Notes: generated by a model not told the origin, from the letters alone. Shown: positions 38,210 through 48,167, counted from the first letter of the stretch. The stretch: 64,000 nt of DNA from Pseudoruegeria sp. SHC-113 (GCF_025376885.1 NZ_JAHUBR010000001.1:1550001-1614000), one strand, 5' to 3'. A program made the numbers and translations.

Positions 38210-40074
38210 TCGGCGGCTTCTAGGCTGTCGTTTGTGGACTCCAGCGCCTCATGGAGGAGGGCTTCGAGGAGGCGCGTGCGGGTGGTGTCGGCGGTGGTCA
38301 GGGCAGCCTCCAGCCGGTCGCAGAGGGCCATGAGGGCATCGACCTTGGCCACGATGCGGTGTTGTTCGGCGAGGGGTGGAAGCCCAATCGGGAGCTTTCT
38401 AAGAGCGCCTAATGACACAAATGGCTGTGCGCCCCCGGAAGCTTCATTCTGTAGTCGGTTCGCCAAGTCTTCCATATAGATTTTGATGAATCTCGGAAGG
38501 GTCGAAGCGGTGTCGTAGTATTTGAACAAAGCGACGTTCTTGATGCTGAATGGCCTGGGATCGTTCACCATTACCTGGTTGCCAATGTTCCCGCCGATCA
38601 TGGAGAATAGAATGTCGCCGACATCAACCGCAGAGCGCTTCGAAATCTCTATATGGTCAGCCAATGAAATTCGTTTTGCGTTTTGGAAGTCAATTTCGCC
38701 AGCTTTGAAATCCTTGCTGGTTACGAGTGGTATCGCGTTAGCCTCTTCGCTGGCGGCTGGAGTGTCGTGTGTTCCGTCGCGCACATCGATCACGTTCTGA
38801 AGGAAATCGAACGCCCAACCACAGGGTTGGATAGTTGGCATGTCGGCTAATTTGAATTCGCCAAGCGGTCGATCTATCTTGCGTTTTCCTGATCGAATTT
38901 CTTCGGATTTGGTTTGTGCAATTTTTTCAAGCAACGCCGACGCCGGTTCAGCCGCAGGGTCCTGTTCCACCAGTTTGCCGCGGACGGCGAGGTTGAGGAT
39001 GGTTTGGCGGAGGGTTTTGATCTGGTCGGGGCGGGTAGTGAGGGACGGCAGGGCCTCGAGGGCGAAACGGGCGTGGGCGGGGAAGTCATCTTCAGTGTGC
39101 GCCGTGTCGGACGGAAAACCGGTTCCCACTTTTCCTGACACATATTGGCTGGTCGCGGAGCCGGACGCAAAACCGGTACCTACTTTTGTTGGCTCCGCTT
39201 GTGCCGTGGTCTCAGGGGCGGTCAGGCGGGCGAGGCTGGCGGCGGTGAGCTTGTCGCGCAGCTCCTCTCGCGTTTTGCGGGCCTCCTCCAGCCGATCACA
39301 GAGCGCCATGAGCTCATCGACCTTGGCGACGATCCGGTGCTGTTCGGCGAGAGGTGGAAGCGGGAACGGAATGCCCGCGACTATCTTTCCGGAAACCTCT
39401 TTAAAAGTCGTGCCGGATGCCTTTGCATCAATCTCGGTCGCAAGAGCTTTGAGAGTTAGGGCGATGTAACGCGAACAGTCCGAAAGAAAGGGGACCACCG
39501 ACTTGAAGCCCTGATTGGTCGAAATGGGGTTCTCAGCAATAGCCACATAGCCGATCGGAGCACGACTTGTGAACAGAACCGCACCTGTTGGCATCAGGGT
39601 AGCGGACGAAGAAGAAAGACCTTTCTCCGACAAGTCCCGTGCGCCGCGCGAGATGTATGAGTGAGCGTGGCCGCCGAGATCCGCCGGGGTGAGCCATGGT
39701 ACACCGGAGCCAGGTGTTTCGAAATTTGATGAATCCGCTGCCGATGGTGTTCCACCGCCGACAATCGCACCAACACTATCTAAGCGGCACCACTGCCAAG
39801 ATACTGGAATATCATAAGGGCGGACAAGTTCATCATCATTGCCGAGCACGCGAGGTTTCTTGATGACCTTGGTTAAGACAAGTTGTTCTTTCCCTGCGGA
39901 AAGTCGACTTATGAGTTCTGAAGCAGGCTCATCCGCCGCATCCTGCTCCACCAGCTTCCCGCGCACCGCCAGATCCAGCACAAACCGCCGCAGCTGCGCA
40001 ATGGCATCTGGCGCTTCACTGATCTGCTCATAGACTTGCAGCAACCGTTCCGCGTTCATCGCGCCGCCGCTCAT
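38206..40074 (-). CDS. hsdS: Type I restriction-modification specificity subunit
   Basis: A 622-residue DNA-recognition subunit with two half-repeats. Each half has the conserved start (DAIAQLRRFVLDLAVRGKLVEQD; DQIKTLRQTILNLAVRGKLVEQD), a variable target recognition domain, and the coiled-coil region (LPPLAEQHRIVAKVDELMALCDRLEEA; same again near the end). The TRDs start near VSWQWCRLDSVGAIVGGGTP and CGWAFDFLQNVIDV. The linker between halves carries two copies of a REP-like repeat in frame (see 39109-39193). Overlaps hsdM and the nuclease-like gene by 4 nt each. Confidence 0.93.
   Translation of the reverse strand: MSGGAMNAERLLQVYEQISEAPDAIAQLRRFVLDLAVRGKLVEQDAADEPASELISRLSAGKEQLVLTKVIKKPRVLGNDDELVRPYDIPVSWQWCRLDSVGAIVGGGTPSAADSSNFETPGSGVPWLTPADLGGHAHSYISRGARDLSEKGLSSSSATLMPTGAVLFTSRAPIGYVAIAENPISTNQGFKSVVPFLSDCSRYIALTLKALATEIDAKASGTTFKEVSGKIVAGIPFPLPPLAEQHRIVAKVDELMALCDRLEEARKTREELRDKLTAASLARLTAPETTAQAEPTKVGTGFASGSATSQYVSGKVGTGFPSDTAHTEDDFPAHARFALEALPSLTTRPDQIKTLRQTILNLAVRGKLVEQDPAAEPASALLEKIAQTKSEEIRSGKRKIDRPLGEFKLADMPTIQPCGWAFDFLQNVIDVRDGTHDTPAASEEANAIPLVTSKDFKAGEIDFQNAKRISLADHIEISKRSAVDVGDILFSMIGGNIGNQVMVNDPRPFSIKNVALFKYYDTASTLPRFIKIYMEDLANRLQNEASGGAQPFVSLGALRKLPIGLPPLAEQHRIVAKVDALMALCDRLEAALTTADTTRTRLLEALLHEALESTNDSLEAAE
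39109..39193. repeat. Two copies of a REP-like repeat inside hsdS
   Basis: GGACGGAAAACCGGTTCCCA (start of the copy at 39109-39140) and the related GGACGCAAAACCGGTACCTA (start of 39163-39193) are direct repeats 54 nt apart, exactly 18 codons. On the minus strand they encode KVGTGFPS and KVGTGFAS in the HsdS linker. The consensus GGACGCAAAACCGnTTCnCACTTTT resembles short repeats I recall between genes in Rhizobiales and Rhodobacterales; here they are coding. Confidence 0.65.
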
Positions 40075-41519
40075 CGGGAAAGGGCCTCGGTCAGAATGGC
40101 CTTCAGCTCGGCCCGCAGGTGATCGACCGAGGCTTCGGCGCGTTGCAGGTCGGCCAGCAGTTCCTCCGGCTCGCCGTGGTCCACGTCTTCAACATGCGGG
40201 TTCTTGATGTCGAGGTTGAAGCCACGCTCGCGGATATCGTCGATCGAGACCTTCCAGGCCCGTTCGCTTTCCTGACGACCTTCGCGGTTCGGCCCGCCCC
40301 ACCATGCGGCGCAGTCGTCCAGATGCTCCAGCCGGATCGGCTTGGTCATGGAGTAGGCCTTTTGCGTCTCGGGCACGCGGTGTTCCCAATACCAGATGTC
40401 CTGCGTGGGCGTGCCTTTTTCAAAGAACAGCAGGTTGGTGCCGATGGAGGCATAGGGTTTGAAGACCGAGTTCGGCAGCCGCACGATGGTGTGCAGGTTG
40501 CATTCCTCAAGCAGGTGTTCCTTGAGCCGGGTCTTGATGCCCTCGCCAAAGAGCGAGCCATCGGGCAGCACCACGGCGGCGCGGCCATTGTGTTTCAGCA
40601 GGCGGATTATGAGCGCGAGGAAGAGGTCGGCGGTTTCGCGGGTGCGGAAGGTGGGGAAGTTGTTCTCGATCCCGTCCTCTTCCTTGCCGCCGAATGGCGG
40701 GTTGGACAGGACGATGTCGACCTTGTCGGCCTGTCCCCAGCTGACCAGCGGGCGGGCGAGCGTGTTGTCATGGCGCACCCATGACGGCTCCTCCACTCCG
40801 TGCAGCAGCATGTTGGTGACGCAGAGCATGTGGGGCAGGGGCTTTTTCTCAACCGCGCGCAGGGAGGCCTGCATCAGCGTTTCGTCCTCGGGGCGCTTGA
40901 TGTGCTTGTCGCGCATATGGCGCATCGCGCAGGTCAGAAAGCCGCCAGTGCCGCAGGCGGGGTCAAAGAGTACCTCGCCCGGCGTGGGATCAATCTGCTG
41001 GACCATGAAGGCGGTGACCGCGCGGGGCGTGTAGTATTCGCCGGCGTTGCCCGCGTTTTGCAGGTCGTTCAGCAGCTGTTCGTAGATGTCGCCAAAGTGC
41101 TGTCGCTCGGTGAGGTTGTTGAAATCGACCTCGTTGATCTTGTTGATCACCTGCCGCAGAAGCTGGCCGGATTTCATGTAGTTGTAGGCGTCCTCAAAGA
41201 CATCGCGCACGACCTTGGCCCGCGGTCCTTGCTGCGGAGAGAGTTGTTTGAGACGCGGGAACAGCTCGTCATTCAGAAAGGCAAGCAGCGTGTCGCCGGT
41301 GATCCCCTCCGGATCGGCTGCCCAGGTCCGCCATTGCAGATCCTCGGGGATGGGGGAGGTGTAGTCGTCCCGCGTGATCTCCAGCGCCTCGTCCTGGTCA
41401 TCCATGATTTTAAGGAAAAACATCCAGACAAGTTGGGACATGCGCTGCGCATCACCGTCGACACCGGTGTCCTTGCGCATGATGTCCTGAATGGATTTGA
41501 CGAGGTTGCGGACGGTCAT
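40071..41519 (-). CDS. hsdM: Type I restriction-modification methyltransferase subunit
   Basis: A 482-residue N6-adenine methylase. N-terminal helical domain (MTVRNLVKSIQDIMRKDTG), AdoMet-binding motif I in VLFDPACGTGGFLTCAMRHM, catalytic motif IV NPPF in VDIVLSNPPFGGKEEDG, and the YYTPRAVTAFMV segment typical for HsdM. C-terminal helices bind HsdS. Starts 3 nt after the hsdR stop and overlaps hsdS by 4 nt; all three form one transcript. Confidence 0.95.
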   Translation of the reverse strand: MTVRNLVKSIQDIMRKDTGVDGDAQRMSQLVWMFFLKIMDDQDEALEITRDDYTSPIPEDLQWRTWAADPEGITGDTLLAFLNDELFPRLKQLSPQQGPRAKVVRDVFEDAYNYMKSGQLLRQVINKINEVDFNNLTERQHFGDIYEQLLNDLQNAGNAGEYYTPRAVTAFMVQQIDPTPGEVLFDPACGTGGFLTCAMRHMRDKHIKRPEDETLMQASLRAVEKKPLPHMLCVTNMLLHGVEEPSWVRHDNTLARPLVSWGQADKVDIVLSNPPFGGKEEDGIENNFPTFRTRETADLFLALIIRLLKHNGRAAVVLPDGSLFGEGIKTRLKEHLLEECNLHTIVRLPNSVFKPYASIGTNLLFFEKGTPTQDIWYWEHRVPETQKAYSMTKPIRLEHLDDCAAWWGGPNREGRQESERAWKVSIDDIRERGFNLDIKNPHVEDVDHGEPEELLADLQRAEASVDHLRAELKAILTEALSR

Positions 41520-41522
41520 AGA

Positions 41523-43973
41523 TCAGGCACTTTCTTCGTAGAGCGCCGCCTGCATCTCGTGCACGGCGCGGATGTAGTCGGGTTTCTTGCCGAAAGCACG
41601 GATCAGTTCAACCTCGGTTCCCATGCCTGCAAAGGGATTGATCTTGAGAATCTTGGGATCGTCGATGCTGATGACGCCGTCCTGTGAGTATTTGTCGAGC
41701 AAGGCCTCGAGCACGGCGCGCGCCTGAGGGCCATACTTGGTGAACACATCGCGTTTTTTAACGTTGTCGGCGCGTTCTTTTCGGGACAGCGGCTTTGCAT
41801 CAAACGCGATATGGCAGATCAGGTCAAAAGGGTCGAGATCGAGACCAAGTTCGCTGGCGATCACACTCAGGGGCAAGCCTTGTTCTGCCAACTCCTCGAT
41901 GAGCGCGTTCTTGCGTTCGGTCTGCTTCCAGCGCCGCAGAAAGTCATCCAGGCTAGAAAACTTCTGTCGCATGGCTTTGCGCGTGTAATCGCGGAGAGAC
42001 TCGGTCACGAGCTTGCCGTTCTCGTCGAGGTATTCTACGCGCTCCGCGAGGATGTCGGCGCCGATGCCGTCGATGTATACCTTGGGCCGCGGTCCGGTGG
42101 TTTGGCCGTTGCCCAGGTTCTGGTTCTTTGGATCGATCAGAATGGTTTCGTTTTCGACACGCAAATTCGAAGCGCTCTCGTCCTCACTGTTCAGGGCGTC
42201 ATCCGGGGGCGTGACAGGCTCGTCCGGGTCGGGCTGGTAGATCTGCACCGGTTCGCCATCGAAGTCCGGATCGGCGAAGTGGCTGGAAGCCCCACGAAAA
42301 TCCATGAGCGTGAAGAACAGTTTCCGCGTGTCTTCGTGCACCCGCGTCCCACGGCCGACAATTTGTTTGAACTCGGTCATCGAGCCGACCTCGCGGTCGA
42401 GCACGATCAATCGGCAGGTTTGGGCATCCACACCGGTTGATAGCAGCTTGGATGTCGTGACGATCACGGGATAGGCCGATTCCGGATCAATGAAGTTCCC
42501 GAGCTGATCGATCCCCTCTTTGTCGTTCCCTGTGATGCGCATCACGTAACGCGCATTCTTGGCGACCAGGTCAGGGTTTTCGTTGATAAGCGCTTGCCGC
42601 ATGCGCGCGGCGTGTTCCTGGTCCACGCAGAACACGATGGTCTTTGCCATCGGATCCCCGCTTTCGCGCAGGAACTCGGTCACCTTCTTGGCCACGAGCT
42701 TTGTGCGATCGTCCAGAACCAGCGTACGGTCGAAATCCTTGGCGTTGTAAATCCGGTCTTCGACCTCTTCGCCGTCGCGGTCTAGCTGCCCTTGCTCGGG
42801 TCGATATCCTTGGACGTCTCGGTCGATGTGAACTTTTATGACCTTGTACGGTGCGAGGAAGCCGTCGCGGATGCCTTGTTTTAGCGTGTAGCTGTAGACC
42901 GGCGGCCCGAAGTAATCGATATTCGAAGCGTATTCAGTCTCTTTGGGTGTCGCCGTGAGACCGATCTGTACGGCCGAGGAGAAATGATCAAGGATCTCCC
43001 GCCAGGCAGAGTCCGCGGACGCGCTGCCTCGATGACATTCGTCGATGATGATCATGTCGAAGAAGTCCCTGGAAAACTCACGATAGAGCTTTTGGCTTTC
43101 GTTTGGCCCCGTGATTGCTTGGTAGAGCCCCAAATAGATCTCGTAAGACGAGTCGATCCTGCGTTTCTTGTCGAGCGCAAGCGTGACGCTTTCCTTGGTG
43201 CCGTCTGGACGATCTATCGTCTTTGACTGTGTCGACAGCTTTGCCATCTTGCCGCTGAAAGGACGGAAATCGTTGATCATGGTCTGGTCTATCAGCACGT
43301 TCCTGTCCGCCAAGAACAGTACGCGCCTGCCCGGAAATGCCTTGCGGTATCGCCAAATGATCTGGAACGCAGTATATGTCTTGCCTGTGCCCGTTGCCAT
43401 GACCAAGAGGACCCGATCTTTCCGTTTGGCAATGGCCTCCATTGTCTTGTTGATGGCATTGACCTGATAGTAGCGCGATTCCTTGCCCGACCCATCATCA
43501 TGGTAGTCCTGAAGCGCTATCTTTTCAGCCGCGCCAGATAAACCTTTCCAAACCTTGTAGCGTTGCCAAAGCTCCTGCGGGCTCGGAAACTGATCCAATG
43601 CTAAGCTCTGTTCGACTTCCGGTGACGCACCTGTTCTATCATGGAATACGAACCCGTCGCCGTTGGATGAGAAGACGAAAGGTATATCCAAGGTTTCGGC
43701 ATAGCCGAGTGCTTGCTGTATCCCTGCCCCAACCGCCTGCTTGTTGTCCTTGGCCTCTATGATCGCGATCGGAATGTTGGGCTTAGCCGAGAGAATGTAG
43801 TCGGCACGTTTCCCTTCGCCGCGGCTCACCATCTTTCCTCGAACAATGATACGTCCCTTCGTGAAGCTCACTTCCTCGCGAATCTGACTAGTGATGTCCC
43901 ACCCCGCAGCAACAAGTGCTGGGGTGATGAACTTTGTACAGATATCGCGCTCGCTCAGGGTCCGCTTGTCCAT
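41523..43973 (-). CDS. hsdR: Type I restriction-modification endonuclease/translocase subunit
   Basis: An 816-residue motor and nuclease. N-terminal PD-(D/E)XK core: RADYILSAKPNIPIAIIEAKDNKQ (Asp, Glu-x-Lys). Helicase motor: Walker A VMATGTGKTYTAF, motif II IIDECHRGSASADS, motif III LTATP, motif VI IVGRGTRVHED. C-terminal EcoEI-type domain after about residue 620. First gene of the hsdR-M-S order, which is typical for the EcoEI-like branch. Divergent from the large unknown gene at 44653. Confidence 0.95.
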   Translation of the reverse strand: MDKRTLSERDICTKFITPALVAAGWDITSQIREEVSFTKGRIIVRGKMVSRGEGKRADYILSAKPNIPIAIIEAKDNKQAVGAGIQQALGYAETLDIPFVFSSNGDGFVFHDRTGASPEVEQSLALDQFPSPQELWQRYKVWKGLSGAAEKIALQDYHDDGSGKESRYYQVNAINKTMEAIAKRKDRVLLVMATGTGKTYTAFQIIWRYRKAFPGRRVLFLADRNVLIDQTMINDFRPFSGKMAKLSTQSKTIDRPDGTKESVTLALDKKRRIDSSYEIYLGLYQAITGPNESQKLYREFSRDFFDMIIIDECHRGSASADSAWREILDHFSSAVQIGLTATPKETEYASNIDYFGPPVYSYTLKQGIRDGFLAPYKVIKVHIDRDVQGYRPEQGQLDRDGEEVEDRIYNAKDFDRTLVLDDRTKLVAKKVTEFLRESGDPMAKTIVFCVDQEHAARMRQALINENPDLVAKNARYVMRITGNDKEGIDQLGNFIDPESAYPVIVTTSKLLSTGVDAQTCRLIVLDREVGSMTEFKQIVGRGTRVHEDTRKLFFTLMDFRGASSHFADPDFDGEPVQIYQPDPDEPVTPPDDALNSEDESASNLRVENETILIDPKNQNLGNGQTTGPRPKVYIDGIGADILAERVEYLDENGKLVTESLRDYTRKAMRQKFSSLDDFLRRWKQTERKNALIEELAEQGLPLSVIASELGLDLDPFDLICHIAFDAKPLSRKERADNVKKRDVFTKYGPQARAVLEALLDKYSQDGVISIDDPKILKINPFAGMGTEVELIRAFGKKPDYIRAVHEMQAALYEESA

Positions 43974-44652
43974 ACCTACGCGCCTTGCTGCGAAAATAAT
44001 ATTTTCTGAAGCTATTCAGCTAACCATCAAGAAGGCAAGCAATCCGCAAGGGGTGTTGGTGCGAAAGTCACATTTGGCACGGAGTTGCCTTTGCCTGAAG
44101 CCTTCGGCGTATGACCTGTTCAAACGACTCCCTAGGATCCCTGAACGTTGTGGTCGGGGCTTGTACGAATGCCTCTGGCTGTGAATAGGTCATAATAAAA
44201 CCTTTCTCATGTCGTAAATAGCCCAACCGTACGTTCTGATAGGGCGTCCCGCCCGCGAGCAACTCCACCCCTTCAAGCACTACAATGCGTTCTCGCTTAT
44301 AAAGCCATAGGTTTCAGCCGTATTCTTTTGCTCATGCTGTTATCCACTTTCGGAGGTGCTAAACACGGCAGTTTACAGGAAAAACGACCGATAGCGGAAA
44401 TCAAAGGCTCAAAAAAGTGCTTCTTCACTCAAGTAGGTTGTTCGGGCTGAAGCCTGCTTGATGCATCCTGCGGTCAGCCTCCTAATTGATAAAAAGAGCT
44501 TTCAGCCAATAGTGGACCCCCAATAGTACTCACGGCGCTGGGGCTCATAGCCGTCACAGCAGACCTTGATGTTCTCTCACAAAAAATGCGCTCAGCTTCG
44601 GACGAGCCGAGGCCAATTGCAGTTTCGCCTGATGATATGCATTGTCTGCGGT
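43974..44652. other. Long divergent intergenic region
   Basis: About 680 nt between hsdR and the large gene at 44653. It is AT-richer than its neighbours and must hold both promoters. A minus frame of 70 codons (44068-44280, MLEGVELLAGGTPYQNVRLGYL) is the only weakly protein-like stretch and has no recognised motif. No RNA gene is visible to me. The frame of the 44653 gene is open to 44566, so its start could lie up to 87 nt earlier. Confidence 0.4.
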
Positions 44653-47001
44653 ATGGCCGTTGAACGTACTTCACTACCAATTATACGCCCCATCGATATT
44701 CTGTCGGGTCTTGGTATACTCGAGCGGACCGAGATATGCCAAATGATCGCTCTCATCGAGTGTGTCGACGGCCTTTTCCTTGCAAAGGGGGCTGTCGAGG
44801 GCATTGGCGCGAAGCTCGGTCTCTCAGCGGATGCTGCCGCCAAAAGACTCAAGGCTGCTCAGATTGACCTTGCGGAGTCGTCCGCCTCTGATGCCGCCCT
44901 GCGCTTCCGCCTCTGGTCAAGACTGACAGAGGCCTTGGCTCTGCCGTCGGTTGCCCCCCGCTTGTCGGAGAAGTCCGCCACAAGGTCGGCTTCTGCATTC
45001 GCTGTTCGCGCCTCTGAGAGACTGACGCCATCGATCCGCGCCCGCCACCGGAGGACCAAGCACAAAGAGCCCTATGGTGGTTTAGGAGAACTAGTTGGCG
45101 GCAAGGCCGCTGAGTACTGGAAGTCGGCGAAAGCTGCCGTCGTCGCGGAGCCGCCTCTGCCATTCCCTGAGATCGTAGCCGAGGAGATACTGGCCGTCTT
45201 CTCGGACGAAATGGTTCTCGATGCCGCTGTTGAAGCAACCGATCCCGAAATCGCAAAGGCTCTACGGCAAGGCCAAACTTGGGCACGCAATGCGCTTGCG
45301 GCTGGCGGCGTTTGGATCGGCGGGGCGGCGGTCGTCGCCAATGCGGGTTTCTTGCCCTACATGCTGGCTGCACAGCTAAGCGCGATTATCCCTCTGGTCA
45401 GTGGACCCGCCTTGGTCTCCCTTCTGGCGACACTCATCAACCCTGTGACAGTCTTCGTGGGCGTTGCCTCGCTTGGGTGGCTTGGAATGGGTCGTGGGTC
45501 GCGGGTGGTCCGTAGCCAGCTAGCTGCTCGTCTTGGGGTGCTTTTGTCAGCCCAAGGCATGCTGGCCCGCGCAACTGGTCTAGATCATTTCCTCACAGAC
45601 ATGCGCAACCTGGACCGGGAACCGAACAGTTCTTTTAATTGGATGAACGCCAAAGATCGCGCAGAACTGCGCCGATATGTTGCCGAGATCACCGGAGGAC
45701 TGTCCGGGCCACTCCCCCCACCAGCAGGACAGCCTCCTGAGCCGTGGTCTTCGAAGAAAGCAACCACGGATTTCTCGGACGCTGCCGTTGCACTGGGAAT
45801 GACCGCCGGCGAAATGCTATGGCATGCCGCAGCGCTCGACCCAAACGTTATGAAAGCGGCTGATTTCTCACGCTCTGAGGAAATCGGCGATCCCATCGCC
45901 TTTGCCTGCAATGTTGCTGACTTCATGTCCTCAGGCGAGGGATGGTCGTTGCGAGGCTACACGGCCGAGCGGCTGGTCATGGAAAAGTTGATCGCCGACG
46001 GTCACGACGTTCACCTTGCCGAGGCGAGCAATACACCCGGTCTTGATCTCATTGTCGACGGGATGCCCGTCCAAGTGAAATGCGGGACGGCGCTATCGAA
46101 CCTGACCGAGCATTTCGAGAAATACCCGGAGATCCCGGTGATAGCCAATGCCACCCTTGCCGAAGAGGCAATGGCATGCGGTGCGCCGTGGGCGCGCCTG
46201 GTGACGACCCTTCCCGGCTTCGAACTTTCCATCATCGAAGAACAAATCGCAGAAACACTCGGTCATGCTGCCGACCTGGCTGACCCGGACATACTTCAAT
46301 TCGCGCTTTCTGTGGGCGTGCTTCGCGGTGGCATTGAGGTCGCCAGGGGGAGAGTTCCTGTCTCCGACTTGCCAGCCTGGCTCCTTCTCGATGGCGCCTC
46401 GCGCGGCTTGCTCGCCTATGCAGGCGGCAATGCCGGAGCCTGGTTCGGATTGGTTGCGATCGGTCCCGCCGGCGCGCTTATCCTTGGTCCAGCAATCGGC
46501 GCCGCCGCTCTCCTCGGGAACAACATCCTGAAGGATCACGCCCAGAAAAAGCTCATAGCAGATTGGAGCATGGACCTCCAACGTGCTGCAGAAGAACTAC
46601 ATGAGTCTAATAATACGGCATTGGAGCACCGCATCGCCCGGTTGAAGGAAAGAACTTGCACATTTGAGAAGAATGCCTCGAGATCTGAAATTGATGCCTG
46701 GATTGCTCGGCGGGCCCAGGATGATTTGATCGCCGCCCTGGAAGACCGTGCTGGCCTTTTCGCCTCGCGCCCGAAGGCCGAGGTCGATGCAATCAGGTTG
46801 CTGTTCATCGCGCGCGAAATTGCACCGGCGAACGCCGCTGTCCTGTTACGAGTTCACGATGTAGAACAGACATTAGCCCGAAAGCCAGGCCTTAAGGCAG
46901 CAATGATCGAAGCGGGGCGCCCCGCAGGCAACCTGCTACGATCCCGACTATCCAGGCATTGGTTTAATCGCCGGTCACCAGAGGAACGTGAAGGTGATTA
47001 G
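44653..47001 (+). CDS. Large unrecognised protein: PD-(D/E)XK-like core between two hydrophobic regions
   Basis: About 782 residues from the chosen ATG (MAVERTSLPIIRPIDIL); no good ribosome site decides the start. Residues 1-210: soluble, helical. About 213-283: glycine/alanine-rich hydrophobic region, long enough for two membrane helices (FLPYMLAAQLSAIIPLVSG, ALVSLLATLINPVTVFVGVA). About 436-480: YTAERLVMEKL, then SNTPGLDLIVDGMPVQVKCG, giving E439, D465 and Q474-x-K476, a nuclease-type core with Gln for the usual Glu. About 577-630: second glycine-rich hydrophobic region. 632-705: charged helices, probably coiled coil. Placed divergently from hsdR on the island; a membrane-linked defence nuclease is my inference. 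Confidence 0.6.
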   Translation: MAVERTSLPIIRPIDILSGLGILERTEICQMIALIECVDGLFLAKGAVEGIGAKLGLSADAAAKRLKAAQIDLAESSASDAALRFRLWSRLTEALALPSVAPRLSEKSATRSASAFAVRASERLTPSIRARHRRTKHKEPYGGLGELVGGKAAEYWKSAKAAVVAEPPLPFPEIVAEEILAVFSDEMVLDAAVEATDPEIAKALRQGQTWARNALAAGGVWIGGAAVVANAGFLPYMLAAQLSAIIPLVSGPALVSLLATLINPVTVFVGVASLGWLGMGRGSRVVRSQLAARLGVLLSAQGMLARATGLDHFLTDMRNLDREPNSSFNWMNAKDRAELRRYVAEITGGLSGPLPPPAGQPPEPWSSKKATTDFSDAAVALGMTAGEMLWHAAALDPNVMKAADFSRSEEIGDPIAFACNVADFMSSGEGWSLRGYTAERLVMEKLIADGHDVHLAEASNTPGLDLIVDGMPVQVKCGTALSNLTEHFEKYPEIPVIANATLAEEAMACGAPWARLVTTLPGFELSIIEEQIAETLGHAADLADPDILQFALSVGVLRGGIEVARGRVPVSDLPAWLLLDGASRGLLAYAGGNAGAWFGLVAIGPAGALILGPAIGAAALLGNNILKDHAQKKLIADWSMDLQRAAEELHESNNTALEHRIARLKERTCTFEKNASRSEIDAWIARRAQDDLIAALEDRAGLFASRPKAEVDAIRLLFIAREIAPANAAVLLRVHDVEQTLARKPGLKAAMIEAGRPAGNLLRSRLSRHWFNRRSPEEREGD

Positions 47002-47170
47002 CGGTCAGCTTTACCGAGTGATAGTAGAATCTCTTCAGATGCCGGCCATCTACATATTACTTCGAAACCAGCCGAGATTAGTCGTAAGAGCATGGCCCGA
47101 GACGCGTCCGGACCCGGCCCATTGCGGACCTTCGACACCCGACCATGATGCTGCGGTCGCGTACCGCTTT

Positions 47171-47263
47171 GCGGTCATTCGCCGCGAGTGCGAACCCCGG
47201 GCTTAGTCGAACTCACACATCGCGGACTTAGTGAGCTTTCGCTGCACGTGCGCCAATGACTGC
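47171..47263. repeat. Degenerate inverted repeat of Rhodobacterales intergenic type
   Basis: GCGGTCATTCGCC (47171-47183) and GCCAATGACTGC (47252-47263) form an imperfect inverted repeat around about 68 nt, in the gap between the large island gene and the CDF transporter. The layout, a GCGG-CATTC arm facing its complement, equals the clearer copy at 55509-55587. It may mark an old junction. Confidence 0.4.
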
Positions 47264-47278
47264 TTTCGCGCGGTCGCC

Positions 47279-48130
47279 TCAGGCGGTTCTCAGATCGGCC
47301 CGCGCGTCGCAGATGATAGACCATGACGAATGCAGGAACAGTCCCGCGATCCCGAAGGCCACGATTAGATCGGGCCATGCGCTGCCGAGCCAAGCCACGA
47401 GGCCCGCAGCAATGACCACGGCTGCGTTGCCGATGGCGTCGTTCCGCGAGAACAGCCACACGGCACGCATGTTGGCGTCGCCCTTGCGGAACCGTAGCAG
47501 CGGCAGGACGGCGAGGACGTTTACCACAAGAGCAATGAAGCCAAAAAGTCCCATGAGACCCGCATCCGGGGCCGTCTGCGTGAAGACTCGCCAGATCGTC
47601 GTGCCGAGGACACCGAGGCCAAGAATACCTAGAAAAACGCCTTGGATCAGCGCGGATCGTGCCCGCCAGACCAGGCTCCAACCAATAGCCAGAAGGCCAA
47701 GGAAAGTGATGAGACCATCGCCGATGAAGTCGAGCGCGTCAGCCTTCACCGCCTGAGACCCCGCAAGAAAGCCGCCGACCATTTCGACAACGCCATAGCC
47801 GACGTTCAGGATTACGACGATCCACAATGCGCGTCGATAGGTCGGGTCCTGATGGGCCGCTCCCTGCTGCGCGTCGTTGTGACTTTCAATGCGATCAAAT
47901 CCATAACCTGTCGTTTGCACGGCGCGCTCAATCTCGGGCAGACGTGCTTCAGGTACGTTGAGGGTCATGATGTGCGTGGCTGACGATACCTTCACCGCGT
48001 CAGGTGCAATTCCGGCAGACTGCGCCGCCCGCTCGATCTGAGCTGCGTCCTTTGCGCAATCCATGCCGGAGACGCGATAGCGGAAGGATTCGACATCAAC
48101 ACCTAGTCCGGTGTTTTGAGCGTTGGCCAT
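47279..48130 (-). CDS. Cation diffusion facilitator with N-terminal HMA-like domain
   Basis: A 283-residue divalent-metal exporter of the inner membrane. The first 80 residues are a heavy-metal-associated fold (FRYRVSGMDCAKDAAQIERAA), where the usual second Cys of GMDCxxC is Asp. Then five to six helices with metal-site residues in KADALDFIGDGLITFLG and FSRNDAIGNAAVVIAAG. Metal is probably Cd, Zn or Pb, judged from the CmtR-like regulator divergently placed 56 nt away. Start MANAQNTGLG at 48130 chosen because the frame upstream is not protein-like. Confidence 0.82.
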   Translation of the reverse strand: MANAQNTGLGVDVESFRYRVSGMDCAKDAAQIERAAQSAGIAPDAVKVSSATHIMTLNVPEARLPEIERAVQTTGYGFDRIESHNDAQQGAAHQDPTYRRALWIVVILNVGYGVVEMVGGFLAGSQAVKADALDFIGDGLITFLGLLAIGWSLVWRARSALIQGVFLGILGLGVLGTTIWRVFTQTAPDAGLMGLFGFIALVVNVLAVLPLLRFRKGDANMRAVWLFSRNDAIGNAAVVIAAGLVAWLGSAWPDLIVAFGIAGLFLHSSWSIICDARADLRTA

Positions 48131-48167
48131 GTTCGCATTGCTCCTGCTAGGGTGGACTAAAGAATAA

